A DNA stretch of 64,000 bases from Methanobacterium_B sp963703015. GTDB taxonomy: Archaea; Methanobacteriota; Methanobacteria; Methanobacteriales; Methanobacteriaceae. The notes beneath the pieces are model-generated. The model was not told the DNA's origin, did not search any database, and saw nothing but the letters and a program-made list of their open reading frames with translations. The translations under genes were made by a program, and so were the position numbers. Positions within the stretch are counted from its first letter, which is position 1. Every line of letters starts with the position of its first letter. This document shows, piece by piece, positions 26,932 to 35,275 of the stretch. The stretch lies in NCBI GenBank assembly GCA_963703015.1, contig OY969779.1, positions 930,001 through 994,000 of the forward strand, in the 5' to 3' direction.

Positions 26932-27651
26932 ATGTCCATCACTGATAGAAGGGAAAGGGAAAAAAAACAACGTCAGCATGATATAATCAATGCAGCTGAA
27001 AAATTGTTCTTTTCTAGGGGTTACGATGAAGTATCTATGAATGATATAGCATTGGAAGTTGAACTTTCTAAGGCAACACTTTACCTTTACTTTCAAAACA
27101 AAAAATCATTATTTTTCGCAATAGTCCTCAGGGGAACTAAGATACTTAATTCAATAATAAGGGAAACTGTCAAAAAAGAGGATAAAGGGATCGATAAGAT
27201 CGAAGCCTACAGAAATGCCTACAAGGAATTTACAGAAAATTATCCGGATCACATCAACATATACAACTACTTCAGATCAGGAAGATTTAACATGGCCCCG
27301 GACAGTTCAGATGAACATAGAACTAAATCTAAATCCCATGATGATTCAATTCCCTATGAAATAGCATGTGAAACTGAAATATCAAAACTCAGGAAGGAAA
27401 GATTTTCAATTCTATGTCAATCTGTACAAACTGGTCTTGATGATGGAAGTATAAGGCAGGATGTGGATCCTGTTGAAGTATCCATATTATTATCTGCAAT
27501 TTCTAAAAGCCTTTCTAACATCCCAGCTGATCATCTTCAAGCCCTTGAAAACAGGGAAATAAACAGTGCCACCTACTTCAAAGATGTGAGTGATCTGATA
27601 CACCACATGATAATGAACTGGGACTACGAAAAGAAAATTAAGCAAAATTAA
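26932..27651 (+). CDS. TetR/AcrR family transcriptional regulator
   Basis: A 239-residue regulator. Residues about 12-60 form a TetR DNA-binding domain (IINAAEKLFFSRGYDEVSMNDIALEVELSKATLYLYFQNKKSLFFAIVLRG). The C-terminal part (65-239) is the variable helical ligand-binding/dimer domain. A GGGGGTGA Shine-Dalgarno precedes the ATG. It is 230 bases after the mrt operon on the same strand behind a terminator, so has its own promoter (TATAATATTA around 26875). It might control itself, mrt or the kinase region. No direct evidence favours any of these. Confidence 0.88.
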   Translation: MSITDRREREKKQRQHDIINAAEKLFFSRGYDEVSMNDIALEVELSKATLYLYFQNKKSLFFAIVLRGTKILNSIIRETVKKEDKGIDKIEAYRNAYKEFTENYPDHINIYNYFRSGRFNMAPDSSDEHRTKSKSHDDSIPYEIACETEISKLRKERFSILCQSVQTGLDDGSIRQDVDPVEVSILLSAISKSLSNIPADHLQALENREINSATYFKDVSDLIHHMIMNWDYEKKIKQN

Positions 27652-27776
27652 ACTGTGAGCCCCTAAAAAATTTTTAAAATACTATGAATAATTATTTTTT
27701 TTAAATATATTTCATTTATTCCCATTTTTTTATATTGATTTAGTCATGACCATTCAATTAAAGTCTTCTTTGGGTT

Positions 27777-30317
27777 TTAGATCCTTTGTTGATAACGTAC
27801 CTCTTTAAAGGCTATTTTGAATGTTGTACCTTCCTTGGTGTATAAAGTGAGTTTACCATCGATCTGTTCAACTAAGTTATTGACCAATACCAGTCCCAAT
27901 GAATTTAATGACTCCATATCCAGACCAGCCGGCAATCCTAATCCATTGTCCCCTACAGTCAGGATAAAATTACCATTTTCACACTTTAATTTCACAGTAA
28001 TTTTTCCAGTTCCATCTGGAAATGCGTATTTAATACTATTTACAACAATTTCATTGATAATAAGCCCTATTGGTATGGCTGTTTCCATGTTTAGGTTGAC
28101 GTTGTCCACATCTAAATCTATTTGTATTTTGTTTTTATTCACATCATAGGTATATACGATATTTGACATCAAATTGTCAACGTAGCCTTTGAAATTGATA
28201 TGACTTAAATCCCGTGACATGTACAGTTTTTCATGGATCATAGCCATGGTTTTCACGCGACTTTGGCTGTCCCTTAAAATTGCTTTAGACTTTTCATCCC
28301 CAACATGTTCAATTTGCAGACTCAGTAAACTCGCGATTATCTGCATATTATTTTTAACTCTGTGGTAAATCTCCTTCATTAGAACATCTTTTTCCTTTAA
28401 AGATCCCTTGATTTTTCTTTCTGCGATAATGCGGCCTGTGATATCCTCGGAAATACCTAGTATATGGGTTGGAATACCATTATCATTCAATATAGGTATT
28501 TTTTTGGTGTGAAATATTCGTTCTCCCCAGGTTTTGGTATGGATTGTTTGTTCTGGAAAGTCACAAATTTCTTTCTGTGTCAACACATTTCTATCCACCC
28601 TTGTGAACATATCCGCATCCTTTTCTGGTAAAAATGAGTAATCAGTGTTTCCAATCAATTTTGATCTGTTATGGCCCCATGTCAGTTCTGTTGCCCCATT
28701 CACCATTTCGTAGCTTAGATCATCAGCATTTTTAACGAAGATCATGGCGGGTATGTTTTCAATGATACTCTCTAAAAACTGTTCATTTTCTTTTAAAGAG
28801 TCATTTGCAAGTTTAATTTTGGTTATATCTTCACTGAAAATTATGATACCACCAATGGTATCTGATGAGGAGTACCATGGTAGCACTTCCCATCTAACCC
28901 ACTGTACAGTTCCATCTAAATGAACATATTTATCCTTTTCTTTACACACAGCAGTACCTTTAAGTCCCTGTTTGTGTGCTTGTTTCCATTCTTCCTTCAA
29001 ATTGGGGAATACTTGGTAATGGGATTTGCCAATGATTTCCTTGTCTTCGAGTCCATAATTTGAAATCCAAAGTTTACTGACAGATATATAGTTCATTTCA
29101 TTGTCAAACATTGCAATGGCAGTTGGAACATTCTCTATAAAAAGTCTGAGCTGCTCTTCACTTTTCTCCAAGGCCCCGTTTATTTTATTAATTTTCTCTT
29201 CCAGTTTTTTACGCACTGTGATGTCGCTTACTGTACCAACAAAACTGTTAATCTGTTTTTTATTTCCAGTTCCCTCGAAGGTGGCCAACCCATGTGCCTC
29301 AATCCAACGAATTTCATCACCCCTGAAAATACGGTATTCAACAGGATCAATTTTAGGGGATTTAGTATCAAAAGCCATTTCCAGTTTTTCAGTGACCTTG
29401 GGTTGGTCTTCAGGATGTATTAATTTGAGAATCTCAGTGTTCGAACTTTTATTTCCTTCCAATCCGAATATTTCTTTATATCTTTCATCATAGGTTAAAA
29501 TATTTGTAATGGGATTTAAATGCCACCAACCCATGGCTGCAGCATTCAAAGCCAGTTGAAGTTGTTTTGTGAGTAATTTTTCCTTGTCTTCTGCTTTCTT
29601 ATGATCATGGATATCTATGCTTATACCCACATGCCCCAGATATTTATTATCAGCTGAAAATCTAGGCTTTGCAGATGTTTCTACCCATATCCATTCACCA
29701 TCCCCCCTTCGAACACGAGCCTGATCTTTAAAGGGTAAATGTTTATTAAGTGCATTTTTAACCTTTTTCAGATAGTTTGGTCTGTCTTCAGGATGAAACA
29801 ATGGCTGCCATTTAGTTCCATTAATTTGTTCCTCTGTCACGCCAAAAAATTTTAGATAAGACTCATTCACAAAAAGATGTTCACCATTTTCATTGGTTAC
29901 AAAAATTAAACCAGATGTTCCATTGGCCATGAGTTCAAATCGATTGTTACTTTCTTGTAAAGCTTTCTGAGCCTCGAAACGAGCACTAATATCCCTTGAA
30001 ATGCCTCGGTAACCTGTGAGAGTCCCATTTTTATCAAAAATTGGCATGGAATGCACATCTAAGAATTTCAAATTTCCTTCTTTATTGTAAACCTTCATTT
30101 CATGGGATTGGAAATCTTTAGGAGTATCTAAATTTTGAATGTAATTTTCATAGGCAGCTTTACCCTTGTGTGGGTGCATGAAATCAAACGGTTTTTTTCC
30201 AATCATATTTTCTGGTTTAAATCCGCTCATAGTTTCAACTTGAGGACTGCAATAGGTAAATCTTCCTTGGGTATCCATTTCCCAGATAAAATCGGGGTTT
30301 GTTTCGATGAGAATCCT
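27777..30317 (-). CDS. Multi-PAS sensor histidine kinase, C-terminal part (gene split by frameshift)
   Basis: The readable homology starts at RILIETNPDFIWEMD (30317). The open frame continues upstream to 30524, but that segment is the wrong frame of the neighbouring part. It holds five PAS domains (for example ETNPDFIWEMD, MANGTSGLIFV, ENVPTAIAMFD, ENIPAMIFVKN), then a HisKA_2 dimerisation/phosphotransfer domain with the phospho-accepting His in KEIYHRVKNNMQIIASLLSLQ and an HATPase domain (LIINEIVVNS N-box, VGDNGLGLP). It has no transmembrane segment, so it senses a cytoplasmic signal. Removing one base near 30318 joins it to the N-terminal part. Confidence 0.8.
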   Translation of the reverse strand, partial: RILIETNPDFIWEMDTQGRFTYCSPQVETMSGFKPENMIGKKPFDFMHPHKGKAAYENYIQNLDTPKDFQSHEMKVYNKEGNLKFLDVHSMPIFDKNGTLTGYRGISRDISARFEAQKALQESNNRFELMANGTSGLIFVTNENGEHLFVNESYLKFFGVTEEQINGTKWQPLFHPEDRPNYLKKVKNALNKHLPFKDQARVRRGDGEWIWVETSAKPRFSADNKYLGHVGISIDIHDHKKAEDKEKLLTKQLQLALNAAAMGWWHLNPITNILTYDERYKEIFGLEGNKSSNTEILKLIHPEDQPKVTEKLEMAFDTKSPKIDPVEYRIFRGDEIRWIEAHGLATFEGTGNKKQINSFVGTVSDITVRKKLEEKINKINGALEKSEEQLRLFIENVPTAIAMFDNEMNYISVSKLWISNYGLEDKEIIGKSHYQVFPNLKEEWKQAHKQGLKGTAVCKEKDKYVHLDGTVQWVRWEVLPWYSSSDTIGGIIIFSEDITKIKLANDSLKENEQFLESIIENIPAMIFVKNADDLSYEMVNGATELTWGHNRSKLIGNTDYSFLPEKDADMFTRVDRNVLTQKEICDFPEQTIHTKTWGERIFHTKKIPILNDNGIPTHILGISEDITGRIIAERKIKGSLKEKDVLMKEIYHRVKNNMQIIASLLSLQIEHVGDEKSKAILRDSQSRVKTMAMIHEKLYMSRDLSHINFKGYVDNLMSNIVYTYDVNKNKIQIDLDVDNVNLNMETAIPIGLIINEIVVNSIKYAFPDGTGKITVKLKCENGNFILTVGDNGLGLPAGLDMESLNSLGLVLVNNLVEQIDGKLTLYTKEGTTFKIAFKEVRYQQRI

Positions 30318-31188
30318 TGAATCTTTTTTCACTTCTTTGAAGTTTTTCCTTGGCCTGTTCCAACGATGTAACATCACTGTGCATGGACAACAACCCCTGG
30401 AAATTTCCATCATCATCAAACAACAGAGAATTTTTAGACAGTGTCCAAAAAATGGAATTATCTTTTTTACGCCATTTACAGACCATAGAAACGTTTCTAC
30501 CAGATAAAAGTTGTTCTTTTGCATTGTAGAATGAATCTGATTGAGAGTTATCTAGAAAATCCTTGGGACTTTTACCCATGAGTTCTTCTTCAGGGCATCC
30601 GAACATTTCACATAATCTGGGATTAGCATAAACTAGCTTGAGATTTCTGTCTCCAAGTGCAATACCCTCAGTGGTTGTTTCAACAATTTGACGGTACATT
30701 TCCTCGCTGTTCATACCAGTATGCTTGGAATTTCTAACCTTTAAAGAACCTCCATCTTCAACTGACTTCAGCTTTGGAAAATTTTGGATGAGTCCATTAT
30801 TTCCTTTTTCAATATCTAATTCGTACTGTTTCCTCTGAAGGGCCAGTTTTACGTTGATCTTCAAATCAAAGGCGTTGATTGGTTTAGTTAAATATCCATA
30901 AATACCCTGATGCTTGATAAATTCATCATCAAAACATTCAGGATCGTTTAAAATAATCAGAATTGGGAGTTTCAAGTTCTGATGCACTTGATCAGCTAAG
31001 TTGAGTCCAGGACCCGAATTATAAGATTCTATATCAATTAGAACTAGGTCGATTTCAAGTTCCGCCAGCTTTTTAATAGATTTTAATCTTGGACATGAGA
31101 ATACTTCGTAACCCATTGAAGTTAGGAAGGATTTATAATTCTCTGCTTCCCTTGATCTACAACCAACAATCAAAATCTTTGTATCCAA
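30235..31188 (-). CDS. Multi-PAS sensor histidine kinase, N-terminal part (receiver-like and PAS, frameshifted)
   Basis: It starts with a receiver-like domain (TKILIVGCRSREAENYK; phospho-acceptor-like Asp in DLVLIDIES; conserved Lys in YGYLTKPINA), then a PAS domain (IVETTTEGIALGDRNLKLVYANP) and a PAC-like end (MHSDVTSLEQAKEKLQRSEKRF). After SEKRF the frame is out of register and ends in unrelated sequence at 30235. The start is probably TTG 31188 (MDTKILIVG), five bases after GGGGG; the ATG at 31200 sits on the Shine-Dalgarno. With the C-terminal part it would be a kinase of about 1135 residues with six PAS domains, like the intact paralog at 54630-57581. Confidence 0.78.
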   Translation of the reverse strand: MDTKILIVGCRSREAENYKSFLTSMGYEVFSCPRLKSIKKLAELEIDLVLIDIESYNSGPGLNLADQVHQNLKLPILIILNDPECFDDEFIKHQGIYGYLTKPINAFDLKINVKLALQRKQYELDIEKGNNGLIQNFPKLKSVEDGGSLKVRNSKHTGMNSEEMYRQIVETTTEGIALGDRNLKLVYANPRLCEMFGCPEEELMGKSPKDFLDNSQSDSFYNAKEQLLSGRNVSMVCKWRKKDNSIFWTLSKNSLLFDDDGNFQGLLSMHSDVTSLEQAKEKLQRSEKRFKDSHRNKPRFYLGNGYPRKIYLLQSSS

Positions 31189-31200
31189 AATAACCCCCAT

Positions 31201-31533
31201 AATATTTAGATTTTCAAAGTTAATATCATTTATGTAAAAAACTAGCTTAAAGTATTAAATATTAAGATATTAGACCAGAATTTATTTATCAAACATTGTC
31301 AAGCCATACTAAATTTGTTAGAAGATTTAGGCAGTGTTAGTTTTAGATGTTCAACATGAACTGATTGAATTTCGAGAATTAGTTTAGAATTTGAAACATG
31401 TTTGAGATGATATACATATTGGAAAATCATGCTTAAATTTATTAATTTTTAAGAACAATCTATAGTAATCCAAATTGGATTTTTTACTAATAGTTTTATT
31501 AAACATGAAAAATATCGTTAGAGAGGTTACACC
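31201..31533. other. Divergent intergenic region, no gene seen
   Basis: 333 AT-rich bases between the split kinase and the redox cluster. Both promoters must lie here, and TATA-like runs are seen near 31250-31275. The Shine-Dalgarno GAGAGGTT precedes the ATG at 31534. I see no RNA structure or coding frame. Confidence 0.55.
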
Positions 31534-32100
31534 ATGGAAAAAGTTCTTTTTATTTGTGCAAGTCCTCGTAAAAATGGAAACACATCAGAGGTGATTTCTA
31601 AATGCGCGGAAGTAGTGGAAAACAATGGATTAGAAACTGAAGTCGTGTACTTGAGGGGCGAAAACATACAATCCTGCAGGGCTTGCGGCAAATGTGCTAG
31701 AATCCATAAATGCAAGATCGATGATGGTTTAAATGATATTATTGAGAAAATCAAGGGGGCTAAAGGGTTTATAGTCGCCACACCTGTTTACTTCGGTACT
31801 GCAAGGGGAGATCTGATGGCCGCACTCCAAAGAATTGGATATGTTTCGATGAACAATGGCAATTTCCTTTCATGGAAGGTGGGAGGACCAATAGCAGTAG
31901 CCAGACGTGGAGGGCAAACATCAACACTCCAAGAACTTCTCATGTTCTACCTTATAAATGACATGATTGTTCCAGGTTCAACCTACTGGAACATGGTATT
32001 TGGAAGGGAAAAGGGAGAAGCCCTGGAAGATGCAGAAGGTATCAGTACAATTGAAAGATTTGGTGAAAATGTTGCCACATTAATTAATAAGATCGTGTGA
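31534..32100 (+). CDS. Flavodoxin-fold NADPH-dependent FMN reductase / iron-sulfur flavoprotein type
   Basis: A 188-residue flavodoxin-like protein. The N-terminal FMN phosphate loop is ASPRKNGNTSEV (residues 9-20). A CRACGKCARIHKC cysteine motif (about 49-61) is of the kind that binds a [4Fe-4S] cluster in methanogen iron-sulfur flavoproteins. ATPVYFGTARGDLMAALQRIG near 87 is the second FMN-contact loop. It is likely a cytoplasmic electron carrier or quinone/oxygen-detoxifying reductase. It heads a plus-strand set with a methyltransferase, a NifX-like protein and a flavodoxin. Confidence 0.87.
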   Translation: MEKVLFICASPRKNGNTSEVISKCAEVVENNGLETEVVYLRGENIQSCRACGKCARIHKCKIDDGLNDIIEKIKGAKGFIVATPVYFGTARGDLMAALQRIGYVSMNNGNFLSWKVGGPIAVARRGGQTSTLQELLMFYLINDMIVPGSTYWNMVFGREKGEALEDAEGISTIERFGENVATLINKIV

Positions 32101-32124
32101 TGTATAATTTATCAGGGATTATAA

Positions 32125-32877
32125 ATGTCAGAAGAACAACTTTACAAGAACTTCGCAAGGTACTACGACAAGATCTACGATGAAGTAGATTACCATGGAG
32201 AGGTAGAATTTATTAAATGGGCTGTCCAAAAACACCAACACAGTTCAACTAATCTTCTAATGGATGTGGCCTGTGGAACAGGAACACATGCACAGAAATT
32301 AATAAACAACTTCACAATCACAGGTGTCGATTTAAGCCCACAAATGCTTGAAATTGCCCGGGAAAAGGTTCCAAATGCCAATTTCATCCAGGGTGATATG
32401 AAGAGTCTCAACACAGGATCCAAGTTTGATGTTATCACCTGTATCTTTTCAGCCATCCACTACAACAGAAATTTAAAGGAACTTGGAGGCACACTTCAAA
32501 ATTTTTATGAACACTTAACTCCTGGAGGCATATTAATATTTGACCTGAGTCTAAACAAAAATAACTGGATAGAAGGTTTAGTTAGTGTTGATACAGTTGT
32601 TGAAGAAGACCTTAAAATTGCCAGAATTTGTCAGTCCCGGTTGAAGGACGGAATATTCAATGCAAACTTCGTATTTCTTGTGAAAGAGGATGGAGAGTTT
32701 GATTTTGACATAGATCAACATGAACTTGGAGTCTTTGAAGTGGAAGAAGTAATAAATTTAATGGAAAACACAAAATTTGAAACATTTGTTTATGCAGGTT
32801 TCGAAGCTGAAGAATGGACAGACAACAGTGTTGAACGTCCAGTTTTTGTTGGAGTCAAAAAATCTGAGGGGTGTTAA
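32125..32877 (+). CDS. Class I SAM-dependent methyltransferase
   Basis: A 250-residue Rossmann-fold methyltransferase. Motif I is LLMDVACGTGTHAQKL near residue 45, motif II GVDLSPQMLEIARE near 69, a post-II segment FIQGDMKSL near 90 and motif IV FDVITCIFSAIHY near 103. The substrate is unknown; the start (MSEEQLYKNFARYYDKIYDE) is typical of small-molecule methyltransferases. It is 24 bases after the flavoprotein gene and three bases before the NifX-like gene. Confidence 0.88.
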   Translation: MSEEQLYKNFARYYDKIYDEVDYHGEVEFIKWAVQKHQHSSTNLLMDVACGTGTHAQKLINNFTITGVDLSPQMLEIAREKVPNANFIQGDMKSLNTGSKFDVITCIFSAIHYNRNLKELGGTLQNFYEHLTPGGILIFDLSLNKNNWIEGLVSVDTVVEEDLKIARICQSRLKDGIFNANFVFLVKEDGEFDFDIDQHELGVFEVEEVINLMENTKFETFVYAGFEAEEWTDNSVERPVFVGVKKSEGC

Positions 32878-32880
32878 TTT

Positions 32881-33216
32881 ATGAGAGTTGCAATAGCTGT
32901 TTCTGACGATGAAAAATTCACAGAACATTTTGGACGGGCACAAAAATTTCTTATCTATGAATTTGATGGGGATAAAGTCGAATTAATAGACAAACGGGAA
33001 TCGATAAAGGTTCCTGGAGAGAAACATCAATGGAGCAAGTCACTTAAAATTGTTGAGGACTCTGATGTGGTGATATGTCATCAGATTGGAATGACTGCAA
33101 AACCCGGGCTTAAAAGTGAAGGAAAAAAAGTTGTTGAAGATGAAGGACCTGTTGAAGAAGTTTTAAATAGATTTATAGAACATGAGAAATTCCTGAGAAA
33201 ACCCCTCAATTTCTAA
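32881..33216 (+). CDS. NifX/NifB-type dinitrogenase iron-molybdenum cofactor domain protein
   Basis: A 111-residue protein of the Nitro_FeMo-Co family (MRVAIAVSDDEKFTEHFGRAQKFLIYEFDGDKVELIDKR; GPVEEVLNRFIEH near the end). In nitrogen fixers this fold carries FeMo-cofactor precursors. Stand-alone copies in methanogens probably bind Fe-S or other metal clusters for unknown uses. The Shine-Dalgarno GAGGGGTG lies in the last codons of the methyltransferase gene, so the genes are coupled. No nif structural genes are present in the window. Confidence 0.88.
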   Translation: MRVAIAVSDDEKFTEHFGRAQKFLIYEFDGDKVELIDKRESIKVPGEKHQWSKSLKIVEDSDVVICHQIGMTAKPGLKSEGKKVVEDEGPVEEVLNRFIEHEKFLRKPLNF

Positions 33217-33269
33217 TATTTTTTTACAAATAAATCAATTCGAGTTTTAAATATAATTAGGTGTGAAAT

Positions 33270-33725
33270 ATGAAAGTTTTAATAATTTACAATTCAGTTC
33301 ATCGCGGAAATACAGAAAAAATAGCCAAAAAAATGGCAGATTCTATAGATGCAGACATTTTAAGTTACAACGAAGTGGACGGATACAACGTACTAGACTA
33401 CGATCTTGTAGGTTTTGGATCTGGAATTTACTATGGTAAACCAGGAAAGGATTTTGTTGAATTCATAGACCACTTGCCAGTAGTTAAGAACAAAAGGGCA
33501 TTTGTGTTCACAACCAGCGGTAAGGGTGATTCTAGTTACTCTGAAAAACTTGCAGCTAAAGTTTCAGAGAATGGATTTAAAATTGTGGGAGAATTTTCCT
33601 GCAAAGCCTTCGATGCATGGGGTCCTTTAAAATTGATTGGAGGAATAAATAAGGGCAGACCAAATTCTGATGATCTGAAATCTGCCCATAATTTTGTTTG
33701 TGAATTAGTTGGAGAGGACGTTTAA
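33270..33725 (+). CDS. Flavodoxin domain protein
   Basis: A 151-residue flavodoxin. The FMN phosphate loop is NSVHRGNTEKIA (residues 8-19), with GFGSGIYYGKPGKDFVEFID near 50 and TTSGKGDSSYSEKL near 85. It resembles the small MenG/HemG-like or FldA-like flavodoxins of methanogens. It is likely an electron carrier in the cytoplasm. It closes the redox set that starts at 31534, with a GGTGTGA Shine-Dalgarno. Confidence 0.88.
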   Translation: MKVLIIYNSVHRGNTEKIAKKMADSIDADILSYNEVDGYNVLDYDLVGFGSGIYYGKPGKDFVEFIDHLPVVKNKRAFVFTTSGKGDSSYSEKLAAKVSENGFKIVGEFSCKAFDAWGPLKLIGGINKGRPNSDDLKSAHNFVCELVGEDV

Positions 33726-33870
33726 GAAAGTTTGAGTTTTTGTAATATTTAACTCATGTTAGGAAAAACCTATATATCATGAAGTTAAACTTTACTTAAC
33801 CTCGGTGTGAATTTTAATCTTAATTTGTTTTTAAATTTTTACATGATCAATTGCTGGATCCTTAACAATC

Positions 33871-33878
33871 TTTATAAA
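33871..33878 (+). promoter_or_regulatory. TATA box for the eS1 gene
   Basis: TTTATAAA in a run ATCTTTATAAACC. It would start transcription near 33900, about 95 bases before the ATG at 33998. It is the clearest TATA element in the gap that precedes this plus-strand block. Confidence 0.45.
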
Positions 33879-33997
33879 CCATGAATATGATTTATAATAA
33901 GTGGTTTTTATCCAGATTAACTAGATTATGATTTTTTAGAATTGTATCAAGAACATGAGGTTTTTATTGATAAATTTTTACAGGTAAAAGTGATATT

Positions 33998-34582
33998 ATG
34001 GCTAAAGCGAGACGTAGAAGAGTAAGAGATACTTGGAAGGAAAAACAGTGGTACACAATCATGACTCCTAAGGATTTTGGAGATCAGGAAATTGGTACAA
34101 CCCCTGCAAGGGAACCAGAACAGTTAATGAAAAGGAGAGTTGAATCTTCCATGCGTGAACTAACTGGAGACTTCAGTAAACAGTACATCAAACTTTTCTT
34201 CGAAATAAATGAAGTTGCAGGTGACACAGCAACAACCAGCTTTGTTGGACACCAAGTAACAACAGATTATGTTAGAAGTATGATTAGAAGAGGTACAAGC
34301 CGAATTGATTCAATTGTGAACGTAACATCCCAAGACGGCGTTAAGCTCAAGGTTCATGTTCTTGCAATTACAATTAAAAGGGCTAAATCTTCCCAGCAGA
34401 AGTTCATTAGGGAAACCATGGAAAAGATGGTTCAAAACGCAGCAAAGGACAAAAAATTCCAGGAACTCATCGAAGATATCCTCGGCGGAAAAATGGCATC
34501 CCATATATACCATGAATCCAAAAAAATATACCCCCTTAAACGTGTTGAAACCATTAAAACTCGTGTAATTGTAGAAAAATAA
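33998..34582 (+). CDS. rps3ae: 30S ribosomal protein S3Ae (eS1)
   Basis: A 194-residue small-subunit ribosomal protein with the archaeal eS1 features: basic start MAKARRRRVRDTWKEKQWYTI, PKDFGDQEIGTTPAREPEQLMKRRVE near residue 27, HQVTTDYVRSMIRRGTSRID near 90 and IYPLKRVETIKTRVI at the end. GTGAT lies before the ATG. It leads a plus-strand block with DUF92, apgM and glmM, the spacing being only 9-15 bases, so they are probably one operon. Confidence 0.96.
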   Translation: MAKARRRRVRDTWKEKQWYTIMTPKDFGDQEIGTTPAREPEQLMKRRVESSMRELTGDFSKQYIKLFFEINEVAGDTATTSFVGHQVTTDYVRSMIRRGTSRIDSIVNVTSQDGVKLKVHVLAITIKRAKSSQQKFIRETMEKMVQNAAKDKKFQELIEDILGGKMASHIYHESKKIYPLKRVETIKTRVIVEK

Positions 34583-34597
34583 TAATGCGGGAGATAT

Positions 34598-35266
34598 ATG
34601 ATTAATCCTCTGGAATATGTGGTCCTTATAGTAGTTCTAGGGCTTGTTATCTACTTGAAGAAAGCGCTAGATCTATTTGGATCCATTTTCATGATAGTCA
34701 TGGGTATAATAATTATTTTTAGTGCCGGTGCAAACTGGCTAATGTTAATTTTCCTTTTTCTGATTCTAGGGCTCCTTGCCACCAAGTACAAACATGGGTA
34801 CAAAAAGGAAATAGGAGTTTATGAAGGGACAAGAACTCTTAAAAATGTTATTTCTAACGGAATTGTCGCCTTCGTAATGGCTGCCTTTGGAAATTATGGT
34901 GGATTCATAGGATCTATAGCTACTGCAACTGCAGATACCCTTGCAAGTGAAGTGGGTGTGGTTAAACAACCAAGACTCATCACAACACTCAAAAAGGTGC
35001 CTCCAGGAACAGATGGAGGAATTTCATTAGTTGGAACAGCTGCTGGAATTATCGGAGCAGGGATAATAGGAGTGGCTGCATATTTACTTGGAATATACCC
35101 TGACCCATTTGTAACTCTGAAAATATCCTTAGTTGCAGGAACAGTTGGATGCTTTGTTGACAGCATTCTTGGTGCTGTTCTTGAAAGAAGAGATTACATA
35201 TCCAATGAGTACGTTAATCTCATAGCAACCATAACAGGAGCCGCAATAGGAATCTTAATGGTTTAG
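34598..35266 (+). CDS. DUF92 / TIGR00297 family membrane protein
   Basis: A 222-residue polytopic membrane protein with about six or seven hydrophobic segments. The family pattern is visible: NGIVAFVMAAFGNYGGFIGSIATATADTLASEVGV near residue 88-122, with the conserved ADT...SE, PPGTDGGISLVGTAAGIIGAG near 145, and DSILGAVLERR near 188. DUF92 proteins are related to phytol/farnesol kinases of plants and cyanobacteria. A polyprenol-related activity in archaeal membranes is possible but not shown. It lies in the eS1-apgM-glmM operon. Confidence 0.87.
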   Translation: MINPLEYVVLIVVLGLVIYLKKALDLFGSIFMIVMGIIIIFSAGANWLMLIFLFLILGLLATKYKHGYKKEIGVYEGTRTLKNVISNGIVAFVMAAFGNYGGFIGSIATATADTLASEVGVVKQPRLITTLKKVPPGTDGGISLVGTAAGIIGAGIIGVAAYLLGIYPDPFVTLKISLVAGTVGCFVDSILGAVLERRDYISNEYVNLIATITGAAIGILMV

Positions 35267-35275
35267 GTGATATAA

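Noticed and set aside
30318..30524. N-terminal extension of the large kinase frame (MQKNNFYLVETF...)
   Set aside because: It is the wrong reading frame of the PAS domain encoded by the neighbouring frame; it has no domain character.
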